Below, one piece after another: positions 1 to 12,551 of a stretch of 64,000 nt of DNA; the stretch's first letter is position 1; every line of letters begins with the position of its first letter. A program made the translations under genes and the position numbers. Source of the stretch: Elmis aenea (taxonomy: Eukaryota; Arthropoda; Insecta; Coleoptera; Elmidae); NCBI GenBank assembly GCA_947652605.1, contig OX393576.1, positions 16,022,575-16,086,574 of the forward strand, written 5' to 3'. Below the pieces are notes generated by a model. That model was not told the DNA's origin. It searched no databases and saw only the letters and a program-made list of their open reading frames with translations.

Positions 1-1984
1 TAAGCAATATTTTTATCGTCCCTTTTTTACCTTGCAGTTTGGTCTTTTTCAACTTAAACAATTCTTAAACTTGACGTCAGATGCCCGGATTCTCAAAATT
101 TTGGCTTCTTAAGACGAAATTAAACTATCACAAATTAATAAAATTTAAGTATAAATTCGTGTAGTTTTAGAGCCAAGGTGTTATTTTTTAGACAAGGAAT
201 AAATATTGTAAAATTCACGAAGTACATGCAGTTTTGAATATCTTGAGTAATAATCCAAAATTTATACTTAAAATAAGCCAAAAATTGCCCAAATAGGGTC
301 GTAATTAAGAAAGTTATGAGAAAAATTAACAAGTTATATTTTATCGGTACGCGTTGTAATATATGAACTGCATTTATTTCTGCACTATAAAATTTATTAT
401 TTATATATTTTAATGTATTCCTGTTTACCTATGTGTTCAATAATCATACCGACATCCAGAAATTATTAGGGGTTATAAAATGTAGGTCTACGCATGCAAT
501 TTTGTGTCAGCATTGCTACTTTTATTAAGAAGACTTCCCCGATTCTTTGGCTGCCACGATAAACACGTTACTTTATGGTCGACGTGAAATGACGTTTACA
601 GCGGCGGTCTCCCTGGAATTTTTGCATCAAATATTTATGCTTTATTTATAACTTAATACTACAAAAACCAGGTCTTTGAAAATGTACTGCTCCTTACATG
701 ATTGCATTTTTAAATTTTAAAATATTTAATAATTATCGCATTTTATGGTCTTAAGGACGCTGACATTATTAGCGAGGCGGGCACCTGTTTATTAATGTCT
801 GAAAGCCTCTCTTTTAACTTTTTATTTAATGCTGTAAAAGCACTAAATATATCGAGGATCAGATACGAAAAACATTTTGTGCTGGTACAAAAATAATAAA
901 TTACGTTTTCGTTCTTTGAGTTCTAATTTTTCTGTTTTAATAAGTAAAAATTAAGGACATAGAGATGCTTGTCCTATATTTAAAATGTAATTTTTTATTT
1001 TAAGATGTGAAAAACATAATGTGCATTGAAGTTTAAAGTCGAATTATGTTGTTATTTCTTTAAAGTAGGTACCTACTTAACGATTTTTAAGATGTTAATG
1101 TTTAAATTTATAATTTATAACTTTTTTCCAAATAATTATATCTTTTAAAACTATTAACCCTAAAATCATTCAAATTTCTTTAGAATTTCGATGTAACTTG
1201 ACCATGGGAGATTTATTTAAGAATTGTGTATTTTAGAGAAATTAGAAATTGAAGTTTTTATTTTAATAAAATATTAGTAAGTATCTAACTACTTTTTATT
1301 TCGATATTAAAAAAACAAAAATATAATATGAAATTTTATTATAACCAGTTTTTTGTTATTTCATGTCGCTGTAAAAAATTAAAAATGTATTAATTGTGTG
1401 ACGTATAACAATGCTATTTAACCATATTATTAGATACTATTAATTTTAACAATATTATTAAACTTGCCTTAATAAAAAATGCTTCAATATTACGAATTTT
1501 ACTTTGGCATGATAAGTTAGGTGTTTAAATATTTAAGAAACGTCATGCCAATATATTGTAAAAAAAATAATAAAAATCGAAGCTTACCCCTGGTTGAAAT
1601 TTATAATAATAGTAAAAATCAGATTACTTTTATAATTTATTTTGTCATAATTACCGATTACTCGTTATAAAACCGGTGATGGCAATAAAAAAACAAATGC
1701 TTTTGTGACTGAAGATGCATTGTTTTAAAACGCTCGAAATCTGTAATATGAACAATTAAATTTAAGACTAATGTCTTTGTTGTAAAATTCGAATCTAATG
1801 ATGATAAAGTAAATAATTGAATTTGAAAGTGTAAAACCACTTGATTTTAATTTATATAATTGTTCTGCTCGTGTAATTAACCAGAAATTTATATTTTGCC
1901 ATTAGCCATCGTTCACTTTTTATAAACCATGTTCAATTTGTTTTATAGAACCTTTAAAATAGTATTTTCTTTTCTTTAAAACTA
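1..1984. other. AT-rich DNA, nothing recognised
   Basis: No coding frame with family resemblance, no terminal inverted repeats and no duplicated block was seen. Open frames here are short and low-complexity. Confidence 0.6.
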
Positions 1985-2265
1985 ACTGTCCATGGTACTG
2001 GTCGGTGTACACCGCGCATGGCAACTACACCGTGTACCAAGCTGTATCGAGCGGCAGCCTCGGTTTGTATTGATCCAAACCAGACAAGATGGCCTCCGTC
2101 TCGGCGGGGCTCCCAGCACATTGGCGAGAGACATCCCCACATTGCTTCTATCCTCTACGTGCGCGGTAACTGCTCTTTTTAGTGCCTCCCCTCGGTCCCT
2201 CTAAAGGCTACAACGCTACGGAATGCCTATGCGGTGCTTTGGGAAAATTTATCGTATGGACACTT
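1985..2265. promoter_or_regulatory. CpG-rich island, possible promoter or untranslated first exon
   Basis: About 280 bases stand out as G+C- and CpG-rich inside very AT-rich DNA. The island contains an AAGATGGC motif (YY1/Pho-like) near 2086, and a TATATAAG box lies just downstream near 2289 on the + strand. Both strands carry open frames of 60-70 codons (1992-2204 on +, 1954-2142 on -). Neither resembles a family I know, and GC-rich DNA has few stop codons by chance. In AT-rich insect genomes such islands often mark promoters, exons or conserved elements. Which strand would be transcribed cannot be told from the sequence. Confidence 0.3.
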
Positions 2266-3802
2266 AACATAGGGTCGACTTGTAGATTTATATAAGAGTA
2301 CGTGCTTTGTGTCTGGTATGGTTTCTAAGAATAAATTGCAAGACGTTTGCTGTGTCTTCAGTTTTTCTTTCAGTCATTTAGTTTTGTTTTCCATGGAGAG
2401 CTTGATAAGCTTTATTAGTTGGCATATATAGGGATCTTTGCCGCATTCTAATTATTGAGTCGAATTGAAAAATCTTTTAGAATGTATTTTATCGTAACAG
2501 TCGTTTATTTATTACTTTGTCTGTTTTGATTATAATAATAACATAAATAAGTAACAAAATATAGAACTAACAAAGGCACTGATTAATAAAATTGCGGTAT
2601 TAACTTGAAGTAATTTGTATCAAAAATTAAAAGCAGCATATGCAATAACTGAAAAATGACGTTACTAGGGCGAGTTGAACTCGAATCAAGGTGATGTTAC
2701 TAAAATGTATTCCTTGCAGTTAATATTTATTTTGAATTCCGTTTTAAATTGATAGCGAACCGAAAAAAAATTCTATCATGAATCGAAAAAAGCTCTTATT
2801 TAAGTACCTAATCGAACATATTTAGGTTAAGTTTTAAATTCACTTCATTGGTCTGTCTATGTTATACGTCTATAGGAGAGGGATCCCGAAAGAAATAAGT
2901 GTAACAGAGTGAGTTTCATGAGGCAAAATGTAAACCTTTTGTAAAGCTTCACCTTCAGATTGCTTCAATTTTTATTCAATATTTTTTGGCACTTTAAATT
3001 GTGCCAATAAACTGAAATGAGCACATTTTCCAAATATCAGTTTTTTATACCAAAATATTATTAAGGAAGAAGTAGAAGTAGATAATGTTTACACGAATTT
3101 TAATATTTGGACTTAAATTAAAGCAATTTGACAAAAAAAAAAATCGGTTTTCAGGATATACACAATGTGTAAACGAATTTTTACTCTGCGCAAAAATATC
3201 CTGACATCTTTTTTAGCATTTTTAAGAATATATCCATTCCATTTATTTAAAAACATGTTTGTTTCAGTTAAACGTCAATATCTAGACTGCCATGGAGTAT
3301 TAAAAAAAAAAAAACGTTGCAGTAACACTCAACGTATTTCGTAATTACTGGAACGAATTCTGTATACTTAGGGCAAACTATTTGTATAAAGCAATTAACT
3401 CGTTTAATTACTGTATTTATACCACTTTTTTAAGACATGCATTTTTTTTTACAAGTTAATTTTATTTTGTACGTATAGTACATTTGATTCTTCGTAGGAA
3501 TCTACAGCATTAGGTACTTTTGTTTGCTAATTTTCGAATAAACTGTCACATACCTAGTATGAACAGTGTTCCACAATAAATATTGTCACCCCGAAGAATC
3601 AACTCTGTTACTAATTCGCGAGTTCACATCGTTTTGAAATGCTCACATCCACAGATATAGTCTTTGGAAAGGTTATACACGTGATGTGGTTGGTTATTTC
3701 TGAGCAATGACAGCAGGGAGTAACGCGCTTACTTGGCACAGGACTTGTGTGGACCTAAATAAGTTTTGTAGCTGCTAAAACTATGTGTGTAACGAATTAC
3801 TA
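2266..3802. other. AT-rich DNA, nothing recognised
   Basis: Only a small hairpin, TTGGCAC / GTGCCAA around 2986-3008, and homopolymer runs were noticed. The stretch around 3580-3740 is somewhat less AT-rich but shows no coding frame. Confidence 0.5.
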
Positions 3803-4046
3803 TACCGTATTGCTCAAAATAATTAAGCGATATTTTAGATATTTATTGCAAACTTTTAAATGATGTTTTCGATAACCCAAAAAATTATTGAGATTATTTA
3901 ACAAATAACTATGCCCGCATGTGTAAGTTATCTAAGCTGTGTTCCCATTTTCCTTTGAAACAAGTTTTTATTTGTTACCACAATAGTTATATTTTAGATG
4001 TTTATTGCAAACTTTTAGATATCCTTTAATTGTTTGGAGCAGTGTA
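3803..4046. mobile_element. Tc1-like MITE, copy 1
   Basis: The element begins near TA and TTGCTCAAAATAATTAA and ends TTAATTGTTTGGAGCAGTGTA, so its ends are inverted copies. A ~31-base direct repeat (TATTTTAGATRTTTATTGCA followed by AACTTTTARAT) lies inside each end, near 3830 and 3989. Direct repeats next to inverted ends (IR/DR layout) and a TA target are typical of Tc1/mariner elements. No transposase is present. A related copy lies at 43513-43782. Confidence 0.6.
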
Positions 4047-4265
4047 TTTAACGTACAAAACGCATGTAAGTAGCCTTTACTGTTAACTAACAGAAGTGCA
4101 TAGTGCACATTTTTTGCATTACTGCAGGATACTTAAAAATTTGGAAATGTAGAATTACGTAATGTAATTAATATTCCAAATATTGTTTGGCGGTAGTGAA
4201 TTAATTAATTGGAAGCTTGTATTTTTATTGCCAGTATAAAATTTACAAGTGTCAGTATTATATTA

Positions 4266-5152
4266 GGGGAGACCGAAGATCAAAGAATTTTTTGTTTGTT
4301 TTATTTAATTGCTCATAGAGTATAACAAGTTTTTTACATCCAAATTAATTTAATGATAGATTAGACATTTGTCTTCCTTCCAAGATATTTATTTCAGGTT
4401 TCGTAAAGCTTATGTAAGAAAAAAAAAATCTGTAGGTACTAAGATAGCTCTTATTTCCAATCTAAACGTTGGGGCTAAAAGTAACAATGGTCGGGGTAAG
4501 TTGTAACTGCAAAATAATTTACACAGCTCATAAGTAGTGGGTAAATATATCAGTATTCATCAACAAAATTAATATTTGCTTCCAAAATACACATAAAGCA
4601 AAATGTAAAAATAAAAAAAAATCTTTGATACAATAGAAAATGATAAGTGAACATTATAAATATGTTTTTAAAAATGTGAAACAAAAAGATACCATACATT
4701 GGAAAATTAGGTAATCCGACAAGTTTTTTATGTTATCATCTACGAAGAAAACCACCAATTATGTGCTGAGAGTGAACATTTGGTGAAAGCATTGATTGGG
4801 GTTGGTTGTAACACTGTTACTTTTGACCCCAAGTGTACACAAAACAAATTGGAGGGAATCCACAATTAACCACGATTCCAACGTCAAATTGTGTTGCATC
4901 CACCAATAGCCAACAAAATGTAGAACATAATAATGTAGGTACTTTTTTGTTCCTTTTAAACTTTTAGGTCGAAAATAGTGACTTTGGCTAGCAAAAACTT
5001 AACCTCTATGACAGATGAAAACTAGCAATGTAGGTAGGGAGCTGGATGTAACTTAACATTGCAAATGCGTTTAGGGCGATATAAAACAAAAATTAAAGAA
5101 ACTATAGGCACTGTTACAACCTACCCGTGTTACTTTTATCCCCGGTCTCCCC
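4266..5152 (-). mobile_element. TA-flanked MITE with GGGGAGACC ends, copy 1
   Basis: It starts GGGGAGACCGAAGATCAAAG and ends CTTTTATCCCCGGTCTCCCC, flanked by TA on both sides. The element is 887 bases and non-coding. Reversed, it aligns along its length with 19819-20690, including the stretches with TGTTACTTTTGACCCCAAG, so the two are copies in opposite orientation. TA duplication plus inverted ends suggests a Tc1/mariner-related non-autonomous element. The left end of this copy has diverged from the consensus. Confidence 0.85.
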
Positions 5153-5154
5153 TA

Positions 5155-7261
5155 TGCAACGCTTTGTCATTAAAATAATTTTTGTGCCAGTATTCAATAC
5201 AAAATAACAGTAAAGGTACGTTTTGGTCGATAAAATTATTTATTGGCGATTAAAATTATTTTTTTGTCAATATGTTACAGACTTAATTCAGTAAAATTAC
5301 TTAAGGTTACAGGTTAGTACATTTTTTTTTACACGTTAAATTGGCAAAAATTTTGCAATAAATACTCACAAAAAATAAATGTAAATGACCTAAAAGTTAT
5401 TTTACTGACATTTAGTATAAAATACTGGCAAAATAAGTAAAAAGTATTAAAATAAAACTTGCCAATACATTTATTTTTGTACTTATTTATAACCGACGAT
5501 TTTTTAAATTTTATACTTAGGTACCGGGTATTGCTTATAATACTGATCATTGTAAATATAATAGTGCCAAAAAATATTTTTATAAATTTTTTTTTATTAA
5601 TTTCATTACCACAATAACAACAATAAAATGTTTAACCGTAAATTGAATTTTATTGTAAATCGGGTGTTAATAAAAAAAATTGTGAAAAAAGTATGTGTTT
5701 TGAAGTTTTTAGAAGATAATTTCCTAATGATTAAAAATAAAATATTTAATTTCCATAAAATTACAGATTTTTATGACAAAATCCGCGTGTAACTGTTACA
5801 CCCAAATTTGGAAGTTCTCACAAAAAGTTATTAAAATATTACGGTTTATTCCAAATTATTGAATGATATAAAAATTATTTTAAACAATTTTTTTATGTTT
5901 TGCTAAAATTATGGTCCCGACTCCCGACGTTCGTAAGTCGAGGCTGACGTTAGCCCGCATTTATTAAGCTATAAACATTTTAAATTACTAACTGCGATTA
6001 TCCAACCGTTTTCCATTGAACAATGTACCTATACCTAAGTGGAAAATTCAATACTCGTTAGCAATTTATGCGTGTATCAAGATGCACTATTTGCAATTAA
6101 TTTTGTCATAACAAGCGTTGCATATAACTATATCATTTTCAATTGCATTAAACTTCCGCTTAAGTATGTAATAACTCCTTTTATTTTAAGGCGTAAGTTC
6201 TAAACTATTTCACACCTGCTGCGTCTCATTAAGCACAGAAGACTTCTGTATATAAATGCACGGAAATATATTAACGTAGTCGCATAAAATTACAAACTTA
6301 ATACATTTAAATTTATTAGCTAAAAAAGAGCCGATGTCTAAGCTTTGGAGTATTAAATAATCTTAATGATAAGCAATTATACAGAATAAACATTTCTTAC
6401 AGTTTATTCCCACAAAAAGTAACTTAGAGCGTACAACGAGGAATCAACACAGTTTAAATGTTTAAAAAGGTGAAAAATTGTGCTTACATTGTGGTTAAAT
6501 CACTTCCGTTGTTCAACCTTAATTCCCGAGTCCACTTGCCCCATTTAATATATCACGAAAAGTATACACTTATTTCATTAGAACGTGATTCAAAATTAAA
6601 ATTTTATGATAGATTTTGAATCTATGGTGACACAGAAGATCTTTTTCACAGTTCAATGAAAATAGTTTACAATATTATGATGTCTGTTTCTTAAATGTAC
6701 ACGTTCATGAGTGTCCCCATTATGAAAACAAACAACATTTAATTGTGATAAAGCTTTTAATCTGTAAACATTCAATAAAGGCGAATTTCCACTGAATCGG
6801 TACAACTTTAGATTGAATTCTTTTATGGGCTACGTTAGATTTCTTACTGGAAATCTTGGAAACGATAAGGCTAACAAGTTCCGTTAATGGAGCAAAAGCT
6901 ACCAGTTTAGGGGACTTTATCGTACTGCCCACATGGTGTTAACAATTGTATTACACGCCTAGCTTAGTTTGAGCAAATACTAAAACGGTTTGAGAATTTC
7001 AAAATAAAGAGAACGTTAAAGCGAATCCACAGAGGGAGACCAAATTATTATACTCATTACAATACGTATACACTCGAAGTTTTATCGCCTTACTAGTTAG
7101 TTCATTGTTTCTTTTCACATCTAACCTAGCGCTTTTTAATTTTCTACGTCCAACCAAAATTGTGTATTGGGCTGAAACAATTATGGCTGGGCTAATGTGG
7201 GTAGCACATATCAAAATAGACAAACCATTTTTATTAAATAGATTATAAAATGCAAAATATA
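5155..7261. other. AT-rich DNA, nothing recognised
   Basis: Words such as TGCCAGTATAAAAT recur on both sides of the preceding MITE, so it may have inserted into an older degenerate repeat. No gene or clean element boundary is visible. Confidence 0.5.
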
Positions 7262-8109
7262 CAGGGTATCCCAAATTCGAGTAAATGCATGGGATCTCAC
7301 TTATCTTAAGAGCTACGAGGTCGATTAAATTAGGGCAAAGTTTCGAAATTAGATGCTCATCAAATATCTGCAAAGAAAATTTTCATAGCTGTCTTAAAAC
7401 AAAAAATATTCATACAAAACTGAAAAAATTGATTTTCGTTTTTTTTGCCCTATATTTCCTACATTTATTAACATATCGGCAATCTGGAAGCACTTCCCCA
7501 AAGAATTTCTAGCTGGTTGCAAATTAATTATACAATTAATCACGATCATATTCATGTCAACGTGACAGTTTTAACAGAACAACAAAATAACAAAAAAACT
7601 GTTTTGTTTTTTATTTTATTTTGTTTTGTATAAGATTCAAAAATTGGACAAAATGAGTTTTTCCCAAATTTTTGTGGTAAAATACCATTGTAGATAGTAA
7701 GTGTCGTATAGGTATTATTGAAATCAGAAGACAAAATACTATCCGACTATGAGATTAAATTTTTTTCGCTGTACCTATTTTAAAAAAATGAAGTTGATGA
7801 TGTTTCTGAAGAGACGAAACGTTGTTGGAAATTTTATGTTATCTCAAAATATAAAGCGTAAGAAGTTGCCATGGAGAAGTGCTTCCAGATTGTCGATATC
7901 TTAAAAAATGTTGGAAATGGGGCACAAAAACAAAAAAACAAATTTTTCAGTTTTTTAGGAATAACTTTTGAACCAAGACAGCAATAAAAATTTTCTTTGC
8001 AGGTATTTGATAAGCATCTAATTTCGCAGCTTTGCCCTAATTTAACAGACCTCGTAGCTCCTAAGATAAGCGAGATCTCCATGCATTTACTCGAATTTGG
8101 GACATCGTG
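7262..8109. mobile_element. Foldback element with ~240-bp inverted arms
   Basis: The left arm (7262 to about 7505) starts CAGGGTATCCCAAATTCGAG. The right arm (about 7875 to 8109) is its diverged inverted copy, ending CTCGAATTTGGGACATCGTG. TA flanks both ends. The two longest open frames here, 7285-7512 on + and 7834-8160 on -, give nearly the same peptide because each reads one arm in the same sense; they are not genes. The ~370-base loop is non-coding. A left-end remnant of the same family is at 62647-62703. Confidence 0.85.
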
Positions 8110-8198
8110 TATAGATAATTGCACACATGTAATATTTCTAAATCTACTTGTACAACTCATGCGATGTAACTAAATATACACTTTTAATTGTTTTAAAC

Positions 8199-8206
8199 TA
8201 TAAAAG
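8199..8206 (+). promoter_or_regulatory. TATA box, possible RNA polymerase II core promoter
   Basis: TATAAAAG followed by GGCCGC is an excellent TATA-box match. TCAATT, an initiator-like word, follows about 25 bases downstream at 8222-8227. The next ~60 bases (GCGGCCCGCGGTTCGCTGG and on) are locally GC-rich. No coding frame follows, so the transcript, if any, is unknown. Confidence 0.25.
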
Positions 8207-8229
8207 GGCCGCAGAAAACCCTCAATTGC

Positions 8230-9484
8230 GGCCCGCGGTTCGCTGGTTAGACATAGCTGATCTTAATGCAGCAGGATAGTTGGCTAACAGATTAGGTACT
8301 TATCTTTTATTTAAAATATTAATGTTAAATTATTGTCGTTAATAAGACATTTATTTATTATACTGTTAAGTACACTATTATACTTACACAAAAGACACCA
8401 TAATAGATGCTACTTATCCGCATAAAGAGTAAAAATACTCATAGGTACCGTTATATATAACTATTTTTGTTTTGCGCGTTTAATTTCCGTTACACACCTA
8501 ACTGTAAATAACACTAAAACTAACTGAAAATATTTTGACACTGTTACCGCTAAAGCAATTATGCATAAATTTAACCCTGAAATTATTACCTTTGCAACCA
8601 ATCCTAGATAACTCAAAACTTTCCCCAATGAAAGGCGACAAAAAATCTAACACTTTCGGTTTTGACCATGATCTTAACCTTCTGTGTATTTATTGGTAGT
8701 TTTTATGTATACCCCGATGGGTATCTTCGAAAATATTTGCCATTTCGTTAACTGGCCTTTTTGTTACATGAGCCTTGTACGACCTTTGTTGCATTGCAGA
8801 TGCTGCAGTACGGTATTTGGAATTTACATACACACTTGGAAATATTAAGAAAAATTTAAACGTTGATGTAATCACTTAAAATAAAATATTTAACTCTTAT
8901 AAATATGCAGGATGTTTATTTCCTCCGAGAGGCTGGGGGGATTTCAAAACGATAACGGTTATAAAGTGGTTAAAAGAGATAAAGTATTTCGCATCACGAT
9001 GAACGCTACTAACATAGTTTTGATTTAAAAAAAAATGTAAATTGTGGATTTTATAATATAAAAGTGAAAAACATAATGTTTCAATTTTTTGGCAAATACT
9101 TCTCTGCGAAAAATAACAACTTTTGCTTTAAAAATTTGCTTATTTTAGTTTTTTTTTTTGTCAATATCAAATGTTAAGGAATAATGAAAGAAAATGTACG
9201 GGTAAGAACGTAAGCCCTTCGATAGGTAAACATTTTGTATTACTTTCCAAATCTTATCATTTTTCATCGATAATGGATCGTGTAAAATAAACAGACTCAT
9301 GTGCAAACAGCACAAAAGTATGTAACTTTTGGAATATATTATTAAAATAATTCCGACTATTTTTACTTTATTGAAGTTTTCAGTTTAACACACAATTTAA
9401 AATGCATTTGATACAACATGTAATCGCAAATTTAAAAAATTAGGTGTTGGATTCTCAACACAAATGTGGAGTAAAAATACTGCC
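8230..9484. other. AT-rich DNA, nothing recognised
   Basis: Near 8908 an ATGCAGGATGTTTATTTCC word resembles a solitary CAGGG-type transposon end, but no partner end was found. Nothing else was seen. Confidence 0.45.
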
Positions 9485-10855
9485 CACTTCAGCAGTTGAA
9501 AATATATTTTAATCTATGGGCAGATACAATAAGAAGATAAAATATGAGCATCAATGTAAAAAAGGCAAATACTATGGTTATAACGAAGATCATGTTTCAA
9601 TCATGCTATAGACCAAAAGCGATAGAGCAGGAATCAAATTTTAAATATTTAGGAACGATAATAATTAATTGCAGAAAACGGTACAATAAAAGAACAGCCG
9701 AATAAGAGAATAGCTGCAGCGACTAAATTTTATCATGCCACTAATAAACTGGCAAAACCATTACTCTCAATAACAGGGGTTTGGAGCGGAGCAATGGATT
9801 TTTGCCCGGAGCTGGAGCGGAGCAAATAATTTTGATTGCTCCAGTTTGTTATGTAAAATTTGAAAAAAAAACTAGTTTATTTTCTTTTTTCCAATCTTTG
9901 AAGATCAATAATTTGTTCTTACAAACATTTATTTAACTTCACTTGTTAAGTAGAGTCAGATATTGTAATTTTTGATCAACTTCCACATATCCGATAAAAT
10001 TAAAACTTTGTTTTTAATAATAAATTTGTTTCATTAAAAAACTGGTTTTAAAAACAATATTTGGAGCTTGGAGCTGAGCTGGAGCGGAGCAGGTGCAGGC
10101 ATTTGGATGCCGCAGCGGAGCAATTAAAAAATTGGACTACTCCAAACCCCTGCTCAAAAAACAATAAAAATCGTAGACTAAAGCGTTATAATCCTAAAGA
10201 CCTTATAAGTAGATTTTAAGATTTTAAGTAGCATAGCAAAAACCTCAGAGACCACAAAAATCTAAATAAATCGTAAGGAGATATGTCATTGGACATACTC
10301 CAGCACGTCAGTACTTTGTCATAATAAATTGCTGAATGTCCCTGGACAGGTTGCAAAATACTGGGATTAAAAAAAACAACAACTAATAAATGCTTGATAA
10401 GCAAGAAGGAGATTTTAAAAGAAACAAGACGCGAGTATTTAATGCAATTCTTACTTATAGTTCAAAAACTTGGGCACGAACAAGAAAGTAAAAACAGAGT
10501 ACACAGACGCAGGAAATAAGATTTTGGAAAATAATTCAAGGATGTAGACTTATTGATAAGATTAGCAAAGATTAAATTAGAAAAAGCCCGGGAGTAAAAG
10601 ACATAGTAAATAAAAATATGGAGACAAACCAACTTAGATAGCTTGAACATCTATACTACGCATGCCAGGAAGTAGGTACGCAAAAATGGAATGGGATACG
10701 AAGTTTGACGGAAAAAGTAGTGGAGGAAGACAAGAACAAAAAAGAAAACGAAGTGGGCACAGACTGGAAAAAAATAGAGTCTGCTGGAGGAATGTACCAC
10801 AGTTAGCCAAAGACAGACAGAGATGGAGAAACATAATCAAGAACTAGGAAAACAT
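9485..10855 (+). pseudogene. LINE (non-LTR) reverse-transcriptase C-terminal remnant, split by a hAT MITE
   Basis: Scattered frames on the + strand read like the end of an insect non-LTR reverse transcriptase. FKYLGTII lies near 9639-9662. After a frameshift comes ENGTIKEQPNKRIAAATKFY (near 9670-9730), matching the usual 'FKYLGS...DGxxxxEIxxRIxxA' stretch. Beyond the insert at 9774-10152 come LTYSSKTWA (near 10450), NQLR-LEHLY (near 10627) and MPGSRYAKMEW followed by a basic RQRWRNIIKN end (10662-10847). Stops and frameshifts are frequent, so it is long dead. The LINE clade was not determined. The loss of the 5' part fits ordinary 5' truncation. Confidence 0.75.
9774..10152 (+). mobile_element. 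hAT MITE (CAGGGGTTTGGAGC ends), copy 1
   Basis: It opens CAGGGGTTTGGAGCGGAGCA and closes CTACTCCAAACCCCTG. The flanking octamers CTCAATAA and CTCAAAAA differ at one position, as expected for an 8-bp hAT target duplication. It is 379 bases, non-coding and rich in GGAGCGGAGC words near the ends. Copies 22331-22723 and 59086-59499 share the ends and middle. It interrupts the LINE remnant, so it is younger than that. Confidence 0.85.
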
Positions 10856-10859
10856 ACCT

Positions 10860-12284
10860 CGACACCAAAAGGTACAAAAATACCCAATTAAGAAGAAAAA
10901 TCTTTCGGTTAGCTTTTTAGCTGTACAGTAGCTATTTTAAAAAAAAAAGTTCGTATCTAATTAATCGGAAATAGTTGCACAATACTCGTATGTCTTATCA
11001 ATTAATCAGCGTATCAGTAAATTTCTTTTATTTTCTCATCTACCAACTTGTAAAGGCTGTGTCAAAGCTAGTATAACAAATGTTCAGTTATGTCATTAAT
11101 GCACATTAATTTGAATATTCACGTTGTAAATATTTCGCATTCAATTCACGTTCACAATGTTTTTTGAGCGAGCAAATTTTCTAAGAAGTAACTGTCGTCG
11201 GGTAATTAACCCAGAACCATTAAATATAATAAGGTAGTAGTCTGATAAAGTGTAAATATTATGTATTCCAAAACCTGTTGTAGGCTAATTACGTGTCGTG
11301 CTTAAAATTCGTGATTTCTGATACATATTACACTAAAAATAACTCGGTGTAACCCATGAGGAACATAAATACGTAACCAGAAATTTATTTATCGAACAAT
11401 ATACCTACAACTCTGCTAAACGACTAAATACTGAATTATTTATTAATATAGTCCCCCTGCAACTAAAAACGCTTGCGCCATCAATCGGTAAGCTTTCTGA
11501 TTCCTTGTTGGTAAAAACTTTTTGGCTGTAGGTTCACCCAATGCAGAATAGCTTCGACAACTTTATTTGACTGAAACTTTTTTCCTACTAAAAATTCATT
11601 GCGATTTTCAAAATAATAAACAAACTAAAAAGTTGACTTGGATATGAAGTCATGTGGCCAATGTTAATATTAGTTGGTTTTTAAATTTACTATTAATATT
11701 GATGGTATTTATTAAAGTAATGTAGGGTAAATTTGAACGCTCGCCGTTATAATGTGTACCCTCGTTAAATAAATAAACCTTTGAAGGAATCAAAACTTAT
11801 TGCAATAAAACAATACTACTAATATTATAAATATTAAGTTTCTTTTGTTTTATTTATTATAAGTGTGTAATGATTTATCTGTTTTTTAAAATGGTTGAAT
11901 TAATGTCTTTAGAACAGGTTGCAATGTATTCTTGAAACCGTTCGCCATGTGTAAAGATTTTTTTCCAACTGGCAGGTCGTTATTCTTGCATAAGCACATA
12001 CTATGTATGTTTTATATTAGTCGCTTATATTGGAAATGGAGATACCTATATACAAGCTTGTCTTTCACCATAAATATAATATTTTTAGGACTGTTAGAAA
12101 TGAATGGTTATGCTGTTTTTATTTTGTGACCACGTTTATACAAGTATCCAACACATTAGTTGTCAAAGTGGTGCAATAATAAGAGGAATTTATGTATTCA
12201 TGCCTCGCCTGTGTAGAATTTACAACCGTAACTACTTTAATCTTTATTCAAGGTTGTTGCTAGTAAACTTTTCGAATTTGCTTA
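10860..12284. other. AT-rich DNA, nothing recognised
   Basis: Open frames at 11932-12129 and 12104-12316 have no recognisable features and low-complexity composition; I regard them as chance. Confidence 0.5.
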
Positions 12285-12521
12285 CTAGAGTGGTCGCAGC
12301 GAGAAGTGGACTGTGACGCAGAAACCAAAACAGGTCCAAAGCGTTTATTACTGCACCACCTAAAAACATCGGCCTGTCTCAGCAACGTGGTAATAACCTG
12401 TAAATCACAGTAGTCAAATTAAGTCCACTAAAAGTCAACGTTTTTAGAAAAGTCTAAATATCAATCGCGATCCCCTCTCTTTGCGCATCTCGCGGTCCAC
12501 TTTTGGGTGCGATCACTCTAG
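12285..12521. mobile_element. Short TIR element (CTAGAGTGRTCGCA ends)
   Basis: The left end CTAGAGTGGTCGCAGCGAGA, continuing AGTGGAC, is matched in inverted form by GTCCACTTTTGGGTGCGATC ACTCTAG on the right. The inverted ends extend about 35-40 bases. The element is 237 bases and non-coding. No convincing target duplication could be found, so the superfamily is unassigned. Confidence 0.55.
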
Positions 12522-12551
12522 GAGGTTTTGTTTTAAACCTGTATACCTATA

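Noticed and set aside
7285..8160. Two open frames encoding similar peptides on opposite strands
   Set aside because: They are the two inverted arms of one foldback element read in the same sense; shared peptide does not imply a gene family.
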